64,000 bases of DNA from UBA1672 sp965263215 (GTDB taxonomy: Bacteria; Pseudomonadota; Alphaproteobacteria; Micavibrionales; Micavibrionaceae). The notes under the pieces were generated by a model, which was given only the letters and a program-made list of their open reading frames with translations, was not told the DNA's origin and ran no database searches. The stretch spans positions 1,612,001-1,676,000 of the forward strand of contig OZ253663.1 of the NCBI GenBank assembly GCA_965263215.1. Direction: 5' to 3'. The position numbers were made by a program, and so were the translations under genes. This document shows positions 1 through 9,860 of this stretch, piece after piece; the stretch's first letter is position 1, and each line of letters begins with the position of its first letter.

Positions 1-496
1 CATGATCACCAATTCTTACAAATTGATGTACCGCGGAAAGGCCGCCTAAAATGGCAAAATCACCAACCGTAACGTGTCCCGCGAGTGTTGCGTTATTGGC
101 CATTATGACGTTATTACCAATGACACAATCATGTGCGACATGCGTGGCGACCATAAACAGACAATTATCACCAACAACAGTTTTCATCGCCCCTTGTTTG
201 GTCCCGGGGTTCATTGTTACATGCTCGCGAATGGTATTATTTTTACCAATGATAAGTTCTGATTTTTCACCTGAGAACTTCAAGTCCTGTGGTGGTGTAC
301 CTAATGAAGTGAAAGGGAAAACATTGGTGCCCTCTCCTATCGTGGTAACACCTTCGATATGAATATGACTTTTTAGAATGACGTTATCATTAAGAACGAC
401 ATCAGATCCGACATAACAGAACGGCCCAATTTGAGCTGTTCCTGAGATGGTTGCCCCTTCTTCAATGATAGCTGTGGGATGTATATTTTCAGTCAT
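1..496 (-). CDS. lpxA: UDP-N-acetylglucosamine O-acyltransferase LpxA (3' end outside window)
   Basis: First enzyme of lipid A synthesis; transfers a 3-hydroxyacyl chain from acyl-ACP to UDP-GlcNAc in the cytoplasm. Translation from the ATG at 496 begins MTENIHPTAIIEEGATISG and continues as hexapeptide repeats of the left-handed beta-helix type. The conserved THVAHDC stretch contains the position of the family's catalytic histidine, and NNATLAGHV and VHQFV follow. About 165 codons are present and the C-terminal part lies beyond position 1. The gene follows fabZ on the same strand, in the usual lpxD-fabZ-lpxA order. The frame is open throughout with no sign of damage. Confidence 0.95.
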   Translation of the reverse strand, partial: MTENIHPTAIIEEGATISGTAQIGPFCYVGSDVVLNDNVILKSHIHIEGVTTIGEGTNVFPFTSLGTPPQDLKFSGEKSELIIGKNNTIREHVTMNPGTKQGAMKTVVGDNCLFMVATHVAHDCVIGNNVIMANNATLAGHVTVGDFAILGGLSAVHQFVRIGDH

Positions 497-576
497 TCGT
501 TTCTTTACTAATTTATATTGCCCTATGATAGTGTTCCGCCTTAGGCGATACAAATCACGCTTTGTAACGAAAAGTA

Positions 577-1050
577 TCAGGCGCCGTTAGGGTCTGTTTC
601 AGTGATCATGGCGCTGTATGTTGCCTCTGCGCAAACCACACCATCCACAGTGGCCTTACCTTTAAATTTCCAAACGGGGCCGCGGGATTGAATTTTTTCA
701 ACATGAACCAACATTTGATCGCCGGGAACTACTGGTTTACGGAAACGAGCATTATCAATAGTCATAAAATAAACAACTTTGCCTTGTGCTTCTTCGCCAA
801 GGAAATCAACAACAACTAAGCCCGCTGTTTGTGCCATTGCTTCGATGATTAAAACTCCGGGCATTACAGGATAACCAGGGAAATGCCCCATAAATTGAGG
901 TTCATTAACAGTTACGTTTTTGACGCTGACGGCACTTTCACCAGTAACAAGCTCGATAATACGGTCAACAAGTAATATTGGGTAACGGTGCGGAATCATT
1001 TTCATGATATCTTGTATGTTCCGTTGATTTATTGTCTTGTCGTCACTCAT
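577..1050 (-). CDS. fabZ: 3-hydroxyacyl-ACP dehydratase FabZ
   Basis: Dehydrates 3-hydroxyacyl-ACP in type II fatty acid synthesis and competes with LpxA/LpxD for the same substrate, which explains its place between them. The 157-residue protein is a single hot-dog domain of normal length. The catalytic motif HFPGYPVMPG (56-65) supplies His56, and Glu70 lies in the following helix (IEAMAQTAG). PHRYPILLVDR (20-30) is the usual N-terminal signature. The gene sits 51 bp downstream of lpxD and 80 bp upstream of lpxA, probably in one transcript. Identification is secure. Confidence 0.97.
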   Translation of the reverse strand: MSDDKTINQRNIQDIMKMIPHRYPILLVDRIIELVTGESAVSVKNVTVNEPQFMGHFPGYPVMPGVLIIEAMAQTAGLVVVDFLGEEAQGKVVYFMTIDNARFRKPVVPGDQMLVHVEKIQSRGPVWKFKGKATVDGVVCAEATYSAMITETDPNGA

Positions 1051-1101
1051 TTTTGAAAATTCCTTGTTTGCGTTGAGTGTGTTTAATTCATTTCGTAGCA
1101 G

Positions 1102-2127
1102 TTAATCGTTTTTTTTCTTTTTAATCAAGCGATTTACGGCGGCAATCTGTCTAAAAAATTGTGATTTTGGAAAAGCAGGGGAACCTAGATACTCACCACC
1201 ACTATCTAAATCACTTATGATACCTGACTGTGCGCCTACACGGGCGCCCATCCCGATGCGAAGGTGTCCTGCGATACCAGCTTGACCGCCGATTGAGACA
1301 TAATCTTCGATGACAGTAGAGCCTGATATACCAACCTGCGCAACAATAACGCAGCCACGGCCGATAATAACGTTGTGCCCGATTTGTACTAGATTATCAA
1401 TCCATGTGCCGTGACCAATAATTGTATCAGGGCCAGCCCCCCGATCAATCGTTGTATTGGCTCCTATTTCTACATGATCTTCAATAATAACGCGCCCCAA
1501 TTGTGGCACTTTAACGTGCCCGTTTGGATCTATCGCAAATCCAAATCCATCTTGTCCAACGCGTACGCCGGGGTATAGCCTGACATGATCCCCTATGATA
1601 GCATGTGAAATTGTAGCATTAGCACCAATACGGCAGTCATTACCAATTTTGACATTATCTTGTATAACTGCGCCAACCTCAATCCATGCATTGTCACCAA
1701 TTTCAACGTTTTCACCAATATAAACGCGCGCACTGATCTTCGCACTTTTTCCTATCCTTGCTGATGGTGATATTTCCGCAGATGGAGCAATATTCCCTTC
1801 TGGTTTTGTATCAGGGTAGAACGCCTGTGCCGCCAAAGCGTAACATTTATATGGTGTGGAGCTAATAAGACAAATAAGCCCATCAGGAGCGTGTTCTACC
1901 ATCTTTGGCGAAACAAAGCACGCCGCTGCGCGTGTGTTGATGAAGGCATCTTTATATTTGATATTGTCAAGAAAACTTAGATGCGTTTGTTCCGCACTTT
2001 GCAAAGGTTGAACGTCTGTTATCTTTAAATCAAGATGTTGGCTATTTACTACTTCGCATGAAGTAAGTTCAACAATTTCACGTATAGTAAAATCTTTGCT
2101 TTTTTTAAAAAAATGCGAATCAGCCAT
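1102..2127 (-). CDS. lpxD: UDP-3-O-(3-hydroxyacyl)glucosamine N-acyltransferase LpxD
   Basis: Third step of lipid A synthesis; adds the N-linked 3-hydroxyacyl chain to UDP-3-O-acyl-glucosamine. The 341 residues match the family length. The N-terminal 100 residues are the uridine-binding domain (ending around FYPDTKPEG), followed by many hexapeptide repeats (about 110-320) including IGHNVIIGRGCVIVAQVGIS, the region that holds the catalytic His. The C-terminus is a short lysine-rich tail ending KKKKND. It follows skp with an 18 bp gap and precedes fabZ. Nothing unusual. Confidence 0.97.
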   Translation of the reverse strand: MADSHFFKKSKDFTIREIVELTSCEVVNSQHLDLKITDVQPLQSAEQTHLSFLDNIKYKDAFINTRAAACFVSPKMVEHAPDGLICLISSTPYKCYALAAQAFYPDTKPEGNIAPSAEISPSARIGKSAKISARVYIGENVEIGDNAWIEVGAVIQDNVKIGNDCRIGANATISHAIIGDHVRLYPGVRVGQDGFGFAIDPNGHVKVPQLGRVIIEDHVEIGANTTIDRGAGPDTIIGHGTWIDNLVQIGHNVIIGRGCVIVAQVGISGSTVIEDYVSIGGQAGIAGHLRIGMGARVGAQSGIISDLDSGGEYLGSPAFPKSQFFRQIAAVNRLIKKKKND

Positions 2128-2145
2128 CTGAATATACTTAAAGTG

Positions 2146-2682
2146 TTACTGTAGGGTCAAATTAGGGAGTTTTTTGTTCATACGATTCATTACATCCCCT
2201 GTGATGTTTAGTGACTGATTGCCAACAATTATATTTTGTTTGGTTATCACGAGGTCAATTTTACGCTCGTTTGCCAGCTCTTGACACACTTCAAAGATAA
2301 CCTTGGTCAACGTGTTCATAGCTGTTGAGTAACTTTTATCAAGGTTTGCTTTCTTTTTTTGAATTGTATTGCGTGCCTCTAAGCGTCTTTTTTCAAACTC
2401 TTGCGCTTTTTTCTGGCGTTCTTCTTGAGACATATCTGCGAATTTGGCTTCAATGGCTTTTTGCTCATTTCGAAGCTTCTCTTCTTCTGCCTTAACTTGT
2501 GCAAGGAAACCATCTCTTTTTTTATTAACTTGCTTTTTAATAGATTTCGCGGCTGATGATTGTGCTAAAATGGCTTCTACATCTACGACGGCAATGTTTG
2601 TTTGTGCGTATGCGCTCACAGAAATGCTCATGAGCATAAAAGCGGACATAACGAATATTCTTCGCACATAACGAAATTTCAT
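2146..2682 (-). CDS. skp: Periplasmic chaperone Skp/OmpH family
   Basis: Periplasmic holdase chaperone that accepts unfolded outer membrane proteins from Sec and passes them to the BAM complex. The 178-residue precursor has a signal peptide (basic MKFRYVRR, hydrophobic core, cleavage probably after SAYA at about residue 26). The mature part starts NIAVVDVEAIL, the usual Skp opening, followed by a long charged coiled-coil (about 45-125) forming the tentacles. The start has a good Shine-Dalgarno (AAAAGGG, about 7 nt upstream). It lies directly after bamA, as is usual, 39 bp downstream. Confidence 0.93.
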   Translation of the reverse strand: MKFRYVRRIFVMSAFMLMSISVSAYAQTNIAVVDVEAILAQSSAAKSIKKQVNKKRDGFLAQVKAEEEKLRNEQKAIEAKFADMSQEERQKKAQEFEKRRLEARNTIQKKKANLDKSYSTAMNTLTKVIFEVCQELANERKIDLVITKQNIIVGNQSLNITGDVMNRMNKKLPNLTLQ

Positions 2683-2721
2683 AATACTACCCTTTTGATT
2701 TTTTAAGCTTGTTTAGTTGTA

Positions 2722-5004
2722 TTAGAAGCGCGTACCAAAATCAAACCTGAATTGCTCTTCTTCATCATAATCTTCTTTGAGGTAAGGTACTGCAAAGTCA
2801 ATTCTTATTGGTCCAAATGGCGAACGCCATGATAACCCGACACCTGCAGAAGCTCTTAACGAAGATTCATCCAAGATATCTGATCCTAATTCATCAATAT
2901 CAAATAATGATCCAATATCATTGAATGTATGTCCCTTAATACCAAGCTCTTTTGGAAAGCCAACTGGGAAAGACATTTCAATACTATTTCTGTAGAAATA
3001 ATTACCACCAAGTGAGTCATTTGTTGTGCTGTCACGCGGACCAACACCAGATCGTTCAAAGCCTCTTAGTGTAGAGCCTCCGAGGAAATAACGCTCATTA
3101 ATTTCAACATTAGAGTCGCTATAGCCTTCTATACCACCAGCTTCACCGAGGATATTAAAAATCCACTGGTCTGTTAAAGGGTAGTAATAAGATGCGCCAG
3201 TTTTACCGGAAACATACTTGGCATCACCGCCAAGACCGGCAACTTCAGTATCAAGCCAGTATGTCATACCACTTGTTGTTTGAATGTGACTATCCCTTGT
3301 ATCGTAAAAAAGGCGCTGTGAGAACGCAGATGTTGTTCTTTTACCCTCCTGATCACGAATAAACCTTGAGGCATCATCATCAACATCAGTAATTTCATTG
3401 CTTTCTATGCGATAACGCAATGTTTGACGCCAATTTTCAGATAATGGGTAACCAATCCTTACGCCACCACCTGTGCGTGTTTGATCAAAGGAGCTTTCAT
3501 CTTGAAAATCACGTGTGGTATGGAATAAATCAATACCGGCCGATATATCACGATCAAGAAAATAGGGCTCAGTAAAAGATAAATCAAATTCTGTACGCTC
3601 TCCTGCAATAACGGCACCAAGCGATAGGTCTTGCCCTTTACCAAGAAGGTTACGTTCGCGAATACGGAAATCAGCGAGAGGACCGTCTGAGGTAGAGAAA
3701 CCTGCACCAATAGATAGTTCTCCAGTTGATTTTTCTTGAACATTAATATCCACAACAGTTTTATCGGGCGCAGAGCCTTGAGATACATCTATATTCGTTA
3801 ATTCAAAGAAATCTAAGTTTCTGACATTTTGTTCAGATTTAGCAAGTTTTGAGCGATTAAAGGGGTCACCTTCAACAAGTTCCATTTCACGTCTCAGTAC
3901 TTTATCAAGCGTACGAATATTGCCGTTTACATTAATGCGCTCAACAAATACACGTGGTGTTTCATTGATATCAAACACGATATTAATGGTATGGTTTTGA
4001 CGGTCTTTTTGTATGTCAGGGCGGATATCAACAAAAGCATATTGAAGATCACCTAGTTGATCGGTCATATCTTCAACAGATTCTTTAACTTCTTCAGCAT
4101 CATACCAATCACCTGCCTCAAGACTTATACTTTCATTCAAAACGGAAGCATCAAAATTCCTGATTTGCGATTGTATTTCTGTGCCGGATACCTTGTAACG
4201 CTTCCCCTCTTCTAATGTTATTGTAATAAAGAAATTATCTTTATCGTTTGAAAGCTCTGCGATGGCCGAAAGAATATTAAAATCAGCATAGCCTTGCTCT
4301 AAGTAGTAATCTCTTAAAAGCTCTTGGTCGAAAGACAGACGGTCAGGATCATAGCGGTCATTGCTACTTAAAAAGCGATACCAAGCATTTTCTTTTGTAC
4401 TTATAATACTGCGAAGTTTGTCATCGTCGTATGCCTTGTTACCGACAAAACGGATGCTCTTAACCTTGGTTATGTCTCCCTCAAGAATTTCAAAAACAAG
4501 GTTTACACGGTTTTGGTCAAGACGAATAATTTTGGGTTGTACGGAAACAGAAAAACGTCCCTGGCGTCTATATATTTGATTGATGCGCTTAACATCAGAT
4601 TGCACTTTGGTTCGGGTGAATACTTGTCTTGGTCTAAGTTGTATTTCAGATAATAGTTCTTGGTTTTCGATTTCTTCGTTACCCTCAAAGGCAATCTCAT
4701 TAATAACAGGATTCTCAATCACGTTGATTTTAACAACACTCCCTACTTGCTTGACTTTAACATCAGCAAATAAGCCTGTCGCAAAAAGGCTTTTTAAGGC
4801 ACGGTCTGTGGCCGCTTCGTCGGCCATATCACCAACTTTTAAATCCATGTAAGATGCTATGGTGGATTCTTCTACCCTTTGAGCGCCTGAAATTTCAATG
4901 CGCTCCACGCGATCTGCGGACCAAGCGGCATCAGATGTGAACACCAAACCGAAAAACAACAAAGTCATTACTGCTTTTGATTTAAGCTGAATAAAACGTG
5001 TCAT
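2722..5004 (-). CDS. bamA: Outer membrane protein assembly factor BamA
   Basis: Central pore of the BAM complex that inserts beta-barrel proteins into the outer membrane. The 760 residues comprise a signal peptide (about 1-29, ending DAAWSA), five POTRA domains (about 33-420) and a 16-strand Omp85 barrel. In the barrel, the lid-loop motif is seen as RGF within GGSTLRGFERSGVGPRD, and the C-terminus FDFGTRF ends in the aromatic residue expected of barrels. Located between the second rseP gene and skp, as in most proteobacteria. Length and domains are normal. Confidence 0.97.
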   Translation of the reverse strand: MTRFIQLKSKAVMTLLFFGLVFTSDAAWSADRVERIEISGAQRVEESTIASYMDLKVGDMADEAATDRALKSLFATGLFADVKVKQVGSVVKINVIENPVINEIAFEGNEEIENQELLSEIQLRPRQVFTRTKVQSDVKRINQIYRRQGRFSVSVQPKIIRLDQNRVNLVFEILEGDITKVKSIRFVGNKAYDDDKLRSIISTKENAWYRFLSSNDRYDPDRLSFDQELLRDYYLEQGYADFNILSAIAELSNDKDNFFITITLEEGKRYKVSGTEIQSQIRNFDASVLNESISLEAGDWYDAEEVKESVEDMTDQLGDLQYAFVDIRPDIQKDRQNHTINIVFDINETPRVFVERINVNGNIRTLDKVLRREMELVEGDPFNRSKLAKSEQNVRNLDFFELTNIDVSQGSAPDKTVVDINVQEKSTGELSIGAGFSTSDGPLADFRIRERNLLGKGQDLSLGAVIAGERTEFDLSFTEPYFLDRDISAGIDLFHTTRDFQDESSFDQTRTGGGVRIGYPLSENWRQTLRYRIESNEITDVDDDASRFIRDQEGKRTTSAFSQRLFYDTRDSHIQTTSGMTYWLDTEVAGLGGDAKYVSGKTGASYYYPLTDQWIFNILGEAGGIEGYSDSNVEINERYFLGGSTLRGFERSGVGPRDSTTNDSLGGNYFYRNSIEMSFPVGFPKELGIKGHTFNDIGSLFDIDELGSDILDESSLRASAGVGLSWRSPFGPIRIDFAVPYLKEDYDEEEQFRFDFGTRF

Positions 5005-5049
5005 AAAAAACTCATTCTTGATTTAAACTATTAATTAACAGCGATAAAA

Positions 5050-6468
5050 TTAATCGGACGATACATTAGACATAAGTGATAGTAAATCACTCAAATTGGC
5101 GAATACCATGATTCCTATTAATATTAGCAGACCAATGATCATTGCGATATCTTGGAAACGCCTAGGAACAGGTTTCCCACGGATTATTTCATAAAATAGG
5201 AATAAAAGATAGCCTCCGTCCAAAACCGGTATGGGCAAAAGGTTGATAAAACCGATCATAAACGAGAATGTTGCGAGCAAAATAATGTATTCGTACCAAC
5301 CTGCTTTGACTGAATCCCCGACTTTTTTACCAATTGTGCCAACGCCGGAAACAACAGGGTCATCATTTTTGCCCTTTAACCCTGCTGCAATGACTTTATA
5401 TGAGTTTAGAACGCCTTCTTTGAGAAGAAAGCTTGCTCTTGATAAGGATTCAAAAAAGCCAAGTCTTACGACATACATTTTCTTATCTGGATCTAATAAA
5501 AATGCTTTGTCGTAATGTTCATCATCAGGATCTAGAAGATGTTGATTGTATTGCGATGGAAATACCATCTTAAATGGATGTGCGACTTCTTCTAAATCTC
5601 CACCTTTATATGGAATTCCAATAATGACTTCTTGATCTAAACTTTCAATTATCATGTTACGCGCTTGAGCAGGTGTGTCTTTCGTATTAACACCATTAAT
5701 CGAACTCATAGCGTCCTTGAATGAAAGTGCGGACATTCGAACCATGCCTGTTTGGCCGTGTTTTAACTCTACGCCTTTCTTATTTTCATACTCTACGCGT
5801 TTTGCGGTGAATGTAATATCGAGTTCTTTATCATCACGTAATATTGTGTATGTATGCGGCTTCGGCGGGTATTCAAACCACGTAAAGTCATATATGTCTT
5901 GTAATCGGCGTGGCTTTTTACCGTCCATTTTGAGGATTTTATCACCAATTTGAATACCGGCCTCATGCGCAGCGGATTCGACAGCAACGGCATTAATAGT
6001 TGTGGGTTGTGAACGCTGACCATGAATTGTATATAAGCCAACTAAGAGTGCTAAAGTTAGAAATATGTTGATAAACGGACCTGCTGCTACAATAAACACA
6101 CGCTGCCACGCAGTTTTTGTACAAAAAGCGCCCTTCAATTCTTGATCAGTTAATTTGCGCTCACAGTTATTATCATGATCCCATACGGCTGGGTTGTTGA
6201 TATCAACATCGCCAAATAATTTAACGTATCCGCCTAATGGAAAAAGACATATAGAGAAACGCGTTTTTGTTGGGTCTTTACCAAAACCGATGATTTCACG
6301 ACCAAAGCCGAACGCGAATTGTTCAATATGAACCCCACAAATTCTCGCAGCAATGTAGTGCCCCCATTCATGGACCATTATTACAATCGCTAAAGTAACG
6401 AGAACCATCACACCAAAGGCAAAGACATTTTCAAGGTGACCACCCAAAAATGCCGTAATAATCTCCAT
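5050..6468 (-). CDS. rseP: RIP metalloprotease, RseP/site-2 protease family (second, downstream copy)
   Basis: Intramembrane zinc protease of the M50B family, expected in the inner membrane. The 472-residue protein keeps HEWGH (33-37) in the first transmembrane helix and LDGG (416-419) in the third conserved helix, so all zinc ligands are present. A PDZ domain lies between them (about residues 155-230, around ESAAHEAGIQIGDKILKMDG). It directly follows another rseP gene with a 22 bp gap and precedes bamA. Outside the active-site blocks the two proteins are strongly diverged, and this copy has its own insert (about 225-330), so the duplication is old. Whether it cleaves an anti-sigma factor or has another substrate cannot be seen. 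Confidence 0.9.
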   Translation of the reverse strand: MEIITAFLGGHLENVFAFGVMVLVTLAIVIMVHEWGHYIAARICGVHIEQFAFGFGREIIGFGKDPTKTRFSICLFPLGGYVKLFGDVDINNPAVWDHDNNCERKLTDQELKGAFCTKTAWQRVFIVAAGPFINIFLTLALLVGLYTIHGQRSQPTTINAVAVESAAHEAGIQIGDKILKMDGKKPRRLQDIYDFTWFEYPPKPHTYTILRDDKELDITFTAKRVEYENKKGVELKHGQTGMVRMSALSFKDAMSSINGVNTKDTPAQARNMIIESLDQEVIIGIPYKGGDLEEVAHPFKMVFPSQYNQHLLDPDDEHYDKAFLLDPDKKMYVVRLGFFESLSRASFLLKEGVLNSYKVIAAGLKGKNDDPVVSGVGTIGKKVGDSVKAGWYEYIILLATFSFMIGFINLLPIPVLDGGYLLFLFYEIIRGKPVPRRFQDIAMIIGLLILIGIMVFANLSDLLSLMSNVSSD

Positions 6469-6490
6469 TGGTATGCCTTCTCAATTAAAC

Positions 6491-7894
6491 TTAGGTAATT
6501 AACTGATATATGTCGTTTAAATTGGCAAAAGCCATCACGCCAATCAAGAAAACAAAGCCAGCACGAAACGCGTACTCCTGTATCTGTTCAGGTACTGGAC
6601 GCCCGATTACTGATTCAATGCCGTAGAACATCAGGTGACCACCATCAAGCATGGGAATAGGTAATAAATTAATAAAACCCAGATTGATGGATAAAAGAGC
6701 CGTAAGGAGAATAAAGGGAACAATGCCTTTTACAGCCATATCACCTGCAATGGCGCCGATACGCACAATACCACCAAGCTCTGTGGCACTTCTAACACCA
6801 ACAACCATTTGCCATAGAGCCTCAAGTGAAGAAACTGTCATTACATAACTCTCACGCACAGCTGTTTGTACCGCCGTCATCGCAGTGTGATTTTTGAACT
6901 GTTGTTTGGGCATGTTGGATAGATAAAGCACTTCTTTAAGTAAATCGTCTTCGTTACCTAAGGATTCATTTTTTGAACTGAGGGGATTGATAATCAATTC
7001 ATTAATTTTATCTTCGCCTGTTTCTTTATCCGTACCCTGTTTAAAGCCGATTTTGAAAGTTGTATCCATGTGATTTTTCAACATCGCAATAACTTCGTTT
7101 TTATCTTCAACTTCAATACCCTCAACAGAAGCAATACGGTCGATTAGAATACCTTTTTCAGCACTGATTAAGCCTAAAACGCCTGTTTCACTTTTGAAAC
7201 CAAAGCGATCTTCCATCGGCACTCTTTTAGGCTTTGCGGAAATTTTAATCGTTTCACCATCACGTTTCAGGACAAAATGTTTTTCTTGATCAAGAGCTAC
7301 AGACATTTCCCTACTGATATCACCAAAACGATTAATTGTTTTTCCATCAATAGAGACAATATAATCATGGGGCTTGAAACCATATTGTTCGGCACTGCTG
7401 CCTACGATGACAGCTGCCGCAGTTGGCGGCGATACAGGTTGGCCGTTAAAAACATACAGACCGGCAAGCAAAATAATTGCAAAAATGTAATTAATCGCAG
7501 GGCCCGCAACAACAACAAGTGCCCTCTTCCAGACTGGCTTTGTAAAAAAGGCTACTTCTTTTTCTGCTTCGGTCATCTCACGGCTTTTGCCATCATCTTC
7601 TTCAACTGTGTCTGAATGCCCTGCACTTGCAGGGTCTGTGTCTCCGAATAATTGGACAAAGCCACCAAGAGGAATCATAGACACCTTCCAACGTGTACCA
7701 CCTGAATCTGTGTATCCGAAAATTTCTTTACCAAATCCGATTGAGAATTGCTCGACCTTAACGCCGCACATACGTGCAACAATATAGTGGCCCCATTCAT
7801 GTACGAAAATAAGTACACTCAAAATGATGATTAACGAACCACCGTAAATCCAAATATTTTGTCCTAACATTTGAATTAGATCATAAAAATTCAT
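6491..7894 (-). CDS. rseP: RIP metalloprotease, RseP/site-2 protease family (first, upstream copy)
   Basis: Site-2 type membrane metalloprotease of 467 residues, in the position after dxr that single-copy rseP normally takes. Zinc ligands are intact: HEWGH (32-36) and LDGG (416-419) in GFINLLPIPMLDGGHLMF. The segment VIVGSSAEQYGFKPHDYIVSI marks the PDZ domain, and a second PDZ-like region follows near ISAEKGILIDRI. An acidic insertion (about 88-112) follows LFGDTD. Family members release sigma-E-type factors by cutting anti-sigma factors and also clear signal peptides. The neighbouring copy is equally complete, so either could be the main RseP; position favours this one. Confidence 0.93.
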   Translation of the reverse strand: MNFYDLIQMLGQNIWIYGGSLIIILSVLIFVHEWGHYIVARMCGVKVEQFSIGFGKEIFGYTDSGGTRWKVSMIPLGGFVQLFGDTDPASAGHSDTVEEDDGKSREMTEAEKEVAFFTKPVWKRALVVVAGPAINYIFAIILLAGLYVFNGQPVSPPTAAAVIVGSSAEQYGFKPHDYIVSIDGKTINRFGDISREMSVALDQEKHFVLKRDGETIKISAKPKRVPMEDRFGFKSETGVLGLISAEKGILIDRIASVEGIEVEDKNEVIAMLKNHMDTTFKIGFKQGTDKETGEDKINELIINPLSSKNESLGNEDDLLKEVLYLSNMPKQQFKNHTAMTAVQTAVRESYVMTVSSLEALWQMVVGVRSATELGGIVRIGAIAGDMAVKGIVPFILLTALLSINLGFINLLPIPMLDGGHLMFYGIESVIGRPVPEQIQEYAFRAGFVFLIGVMAFANLNDIYQLIT

Positions 7895-7922
7895 GAGTTT
7901 AGTCTTTCTTTAATTTTGAGCA

Positions 7923-9098
7923 TCAATTTAACGAGGCAATAAATCTTTTCGTTTCTTGGCGCACAGTGTGGTCCAATTTTTCAATATCTTCAACCGTTTT
8001 AAGCTCATTCGTCGGTCGTTGGGGAAAAAATACATCAATTACATGAATGTTGCATTTCATGATGTCGCCAAATTTGATTTTTTTGTTCAAAAAATACTCA
8101 ACAGCAACCTCATTAGCGGCGTTGAAGGCCAAGCAAGCAGCTTGTCCTAGTTCTAAGCACTTATAGGCATAAGGTATAGCAGGGAATTTTTGATGATCAG
8201 GTTTTTCAAATGTAAGTTCAGCTATTGCTGCTATATCTAGCAACGTGCCGCCTTTTTCTAGCCTGCTTGGCCAAGCCAAGGCACTCGCAATTGGTGTGCG
8301 CATATCGCTTTGTCCCATTTGCGCGAGCATAGAACCATCCATATAGGACACAATTGAATGTACAATAGATTGCCTGTGTATCACGACGTCAATATTTTCA
8401 GGCGGCATGTTAAACAAATATGCAGCCTCTATAATTTCTAGTGCTTTATTCATCATTGTTGCACTATCGACAGATATTTTAGCGCCCATGTCCCAGTTTG
8501 GGTGTGTGCACGCTTGTTTCGGTGATGCCTGAGCTATATCTTTTTCGTCCCAATCCAGAAAAGGGCCGCCGGATGCTGTTAAAATTAGTTTATCAATCTT
8601 GTCCTTATTATGCTGCTCAAATACCTGGAATATAGCGTTATGTTCGCTATCAACCGGAAGAAGTAAAGAGCCAGTTTTTGAGGCAATAGATTTTATAAGC
8701 GCGCCAGCCGCAACTAGTGGCTCCTTATTTGCTATCGCTACGTTATTGCCATTGTTTAAGGCCTGAATTAGTGGTCGTAAACCAGCCGCCCCTACAATAG
8801 CACACATCACAACATCAGCTGGCTCTCCTGCGCATTGTTCAATGGCATGTGAACCTGCTAGTGCCTCTATTTCTGTTTCTTGCAGTAAGGTTTGCAGTTC
8901 ATCTAGTAAGCTTTCATCACCAATGATTGCTTTATCTGCATTAAGCTTTTTGGCACTCTCGGCCAAAAGCATAACATTTTTGTGAGCAGTAATGGCGTGC
9001 ACATTAAAAAGTTCGTGCGAATTAAGAACGACGTCAACAGTACTTTGACCAACGGATCCGGTTACGCCAAGTATGGTGATGGTTTTTTTCTTAGTCAT
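7923..9098 (-). CDS. dxr: 1-deoxy-D-xylulose 5-phosphate reductoisomerase
   Basis: Second and committing step of the MEP isoprenoid pathway: DXP to MEP with NADPH and a divalent metal. The 391-residue protein has the NADPH motif GVTGSVGQSTVDVV (11-24), the metal-binding DSEHNAIFQ segment, SVDSATMMNKALEIIEA, and the HRQSIVHS catalytic-loop histidine. Length is normal. It abuts cdsA with no gap (9098/9099) and precedes the rseP pair, the standard order. The pathway matters because another MEP gene in this window, ispG, appears broken. Confidence 0.97.
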   Translation of the reverse strand: MTKKKTITILGVTGSVGQSTVDVVLNSHELFNVHAITAHKNVMLLAESAKKLNADKAIIGDESLLDELQTLLQETEIEALAGSHAIEQCAGEPADVVMCAIVGAAGLRPLIQALNNGNNVAIANKEPLVAAGALIKSIASKTGSLLLPVDSEHNAIFQVFEQHNKDKIDKLILTASGGPFLDWDEKDIAQASPKQACTHPNWDMGAKISVDSATMMNKALEIIEAAYLFNMPPENIDVVIHRQSIVHSIVSYMDGSMLAQMGQSDMRTPIASALAWPSRLEKGGTLLDIAAIAELTFEKPDHQKFPAIPYAYKCLELGQAACLAFNAANEVAVEYFLNKKIKFGDIMKCNIHVIDVFFPQRPTNELKTVEDIEKLDHTVRQETKRFIASLN

Positions 9099-9776
9099 TT
9101 AAAACACGTATGAAAGAAGTGTGATGAGTACCAAGAACACGGGTGCTCCCAGAAGCATTGAATCAATACGATCGAGTAATCCACCATGCCCGGGAATTAA
9201 TGTTCCTGTATCCTTGACGCCGGCTTGACGCTTGACGAAGGAAACAAGTAAGTCGCCTGTTTGCCCGATGCTACCCATTGTAACACCTAAGATCGCAGCG
9301 ATTAGGTAAACAATATACCAAGGATTGTCATGAAATTCAGGGTGTATCCCCCTAAATGATACCCATATAACGGCGAATAATGCAGGGAAGAATAATGCGC
9401 CGCCAAAGCCTGACCATGTTTTATTTGGGCTTATTTGTTGAATTAACTTAGGTCCACCAAAAGTTTTTCCAACAAAAAATGCGCCTATATCACTGAACCA
9501 AATCATGCCTAAAAATAGTATGACAATGTTGATTGAGTAGACTTCTCTTAACGCAAGGAAGCTACTGTATGATATTGCCATGTAGATGAATCCGAGAACC
9601 ATAATAGGAAAGAAATAGTCTAGTTTTTTTGCTAGCCCGTGCCATTCATATACAGAAATGATAAAGGCGATGAATAGCCATGCCGCCAAATAAATATCAC
9701 CATAAATAATTGAAAAAATAAAAGGTGGCGCAATAAGGGCTGCGGAAACTATCCTTTTACTTAATTTCGATGACAT
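9099..9776 (-). CDS. cdsA: Phosphatidate cytidylyltransferase CdsA
   Basis: Makes CDP-diacylglycerol from phosphatidate and CTP at the inner membrane. The protein is 225 residues, shorter than the 260-285 usual for the family, with about six or seven hydrophobic helices. The complete C-terminal signature is present: S-x(3)-KRQAGVKDTGTLIPGHGGLLDRID, with the metal-binding aspartates. The missing length is at the N-terminus; short versions are known in Alphaproteobacteria. It lies between uppS (84 bp upstream) and dxr (adjacent). Confidence 0.94.
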   Translation of the reverse strand: MSSKLSKRIVSAALIAPPFIFSIIYGDIYLAAWLFIAFIISVYEWHGLAKKLDYFFPIMVLGFIYMAISYSSFLALREVYSINIVILFLGMIWFSDIGAFFVGKTFGGPKLIQQISPNKTWSGFGGALFFPALFAVIWVSFRGIHPEFHDNPWYIVYLIAAILGVTMGSIGQTGDLLVSFVKRQAGVKDTGTLIPGHGGLLDRIDSMLLGAPVFLVLITLLSYVF

Positions 9777-9860
9777 CGTTGTCTTTGCCTAAAGGTTTTT
9801 TTAGTGTGTGGAAACCATACAAACTCTTGAACTATATGACAATCTGTTATGGTGATTTTC

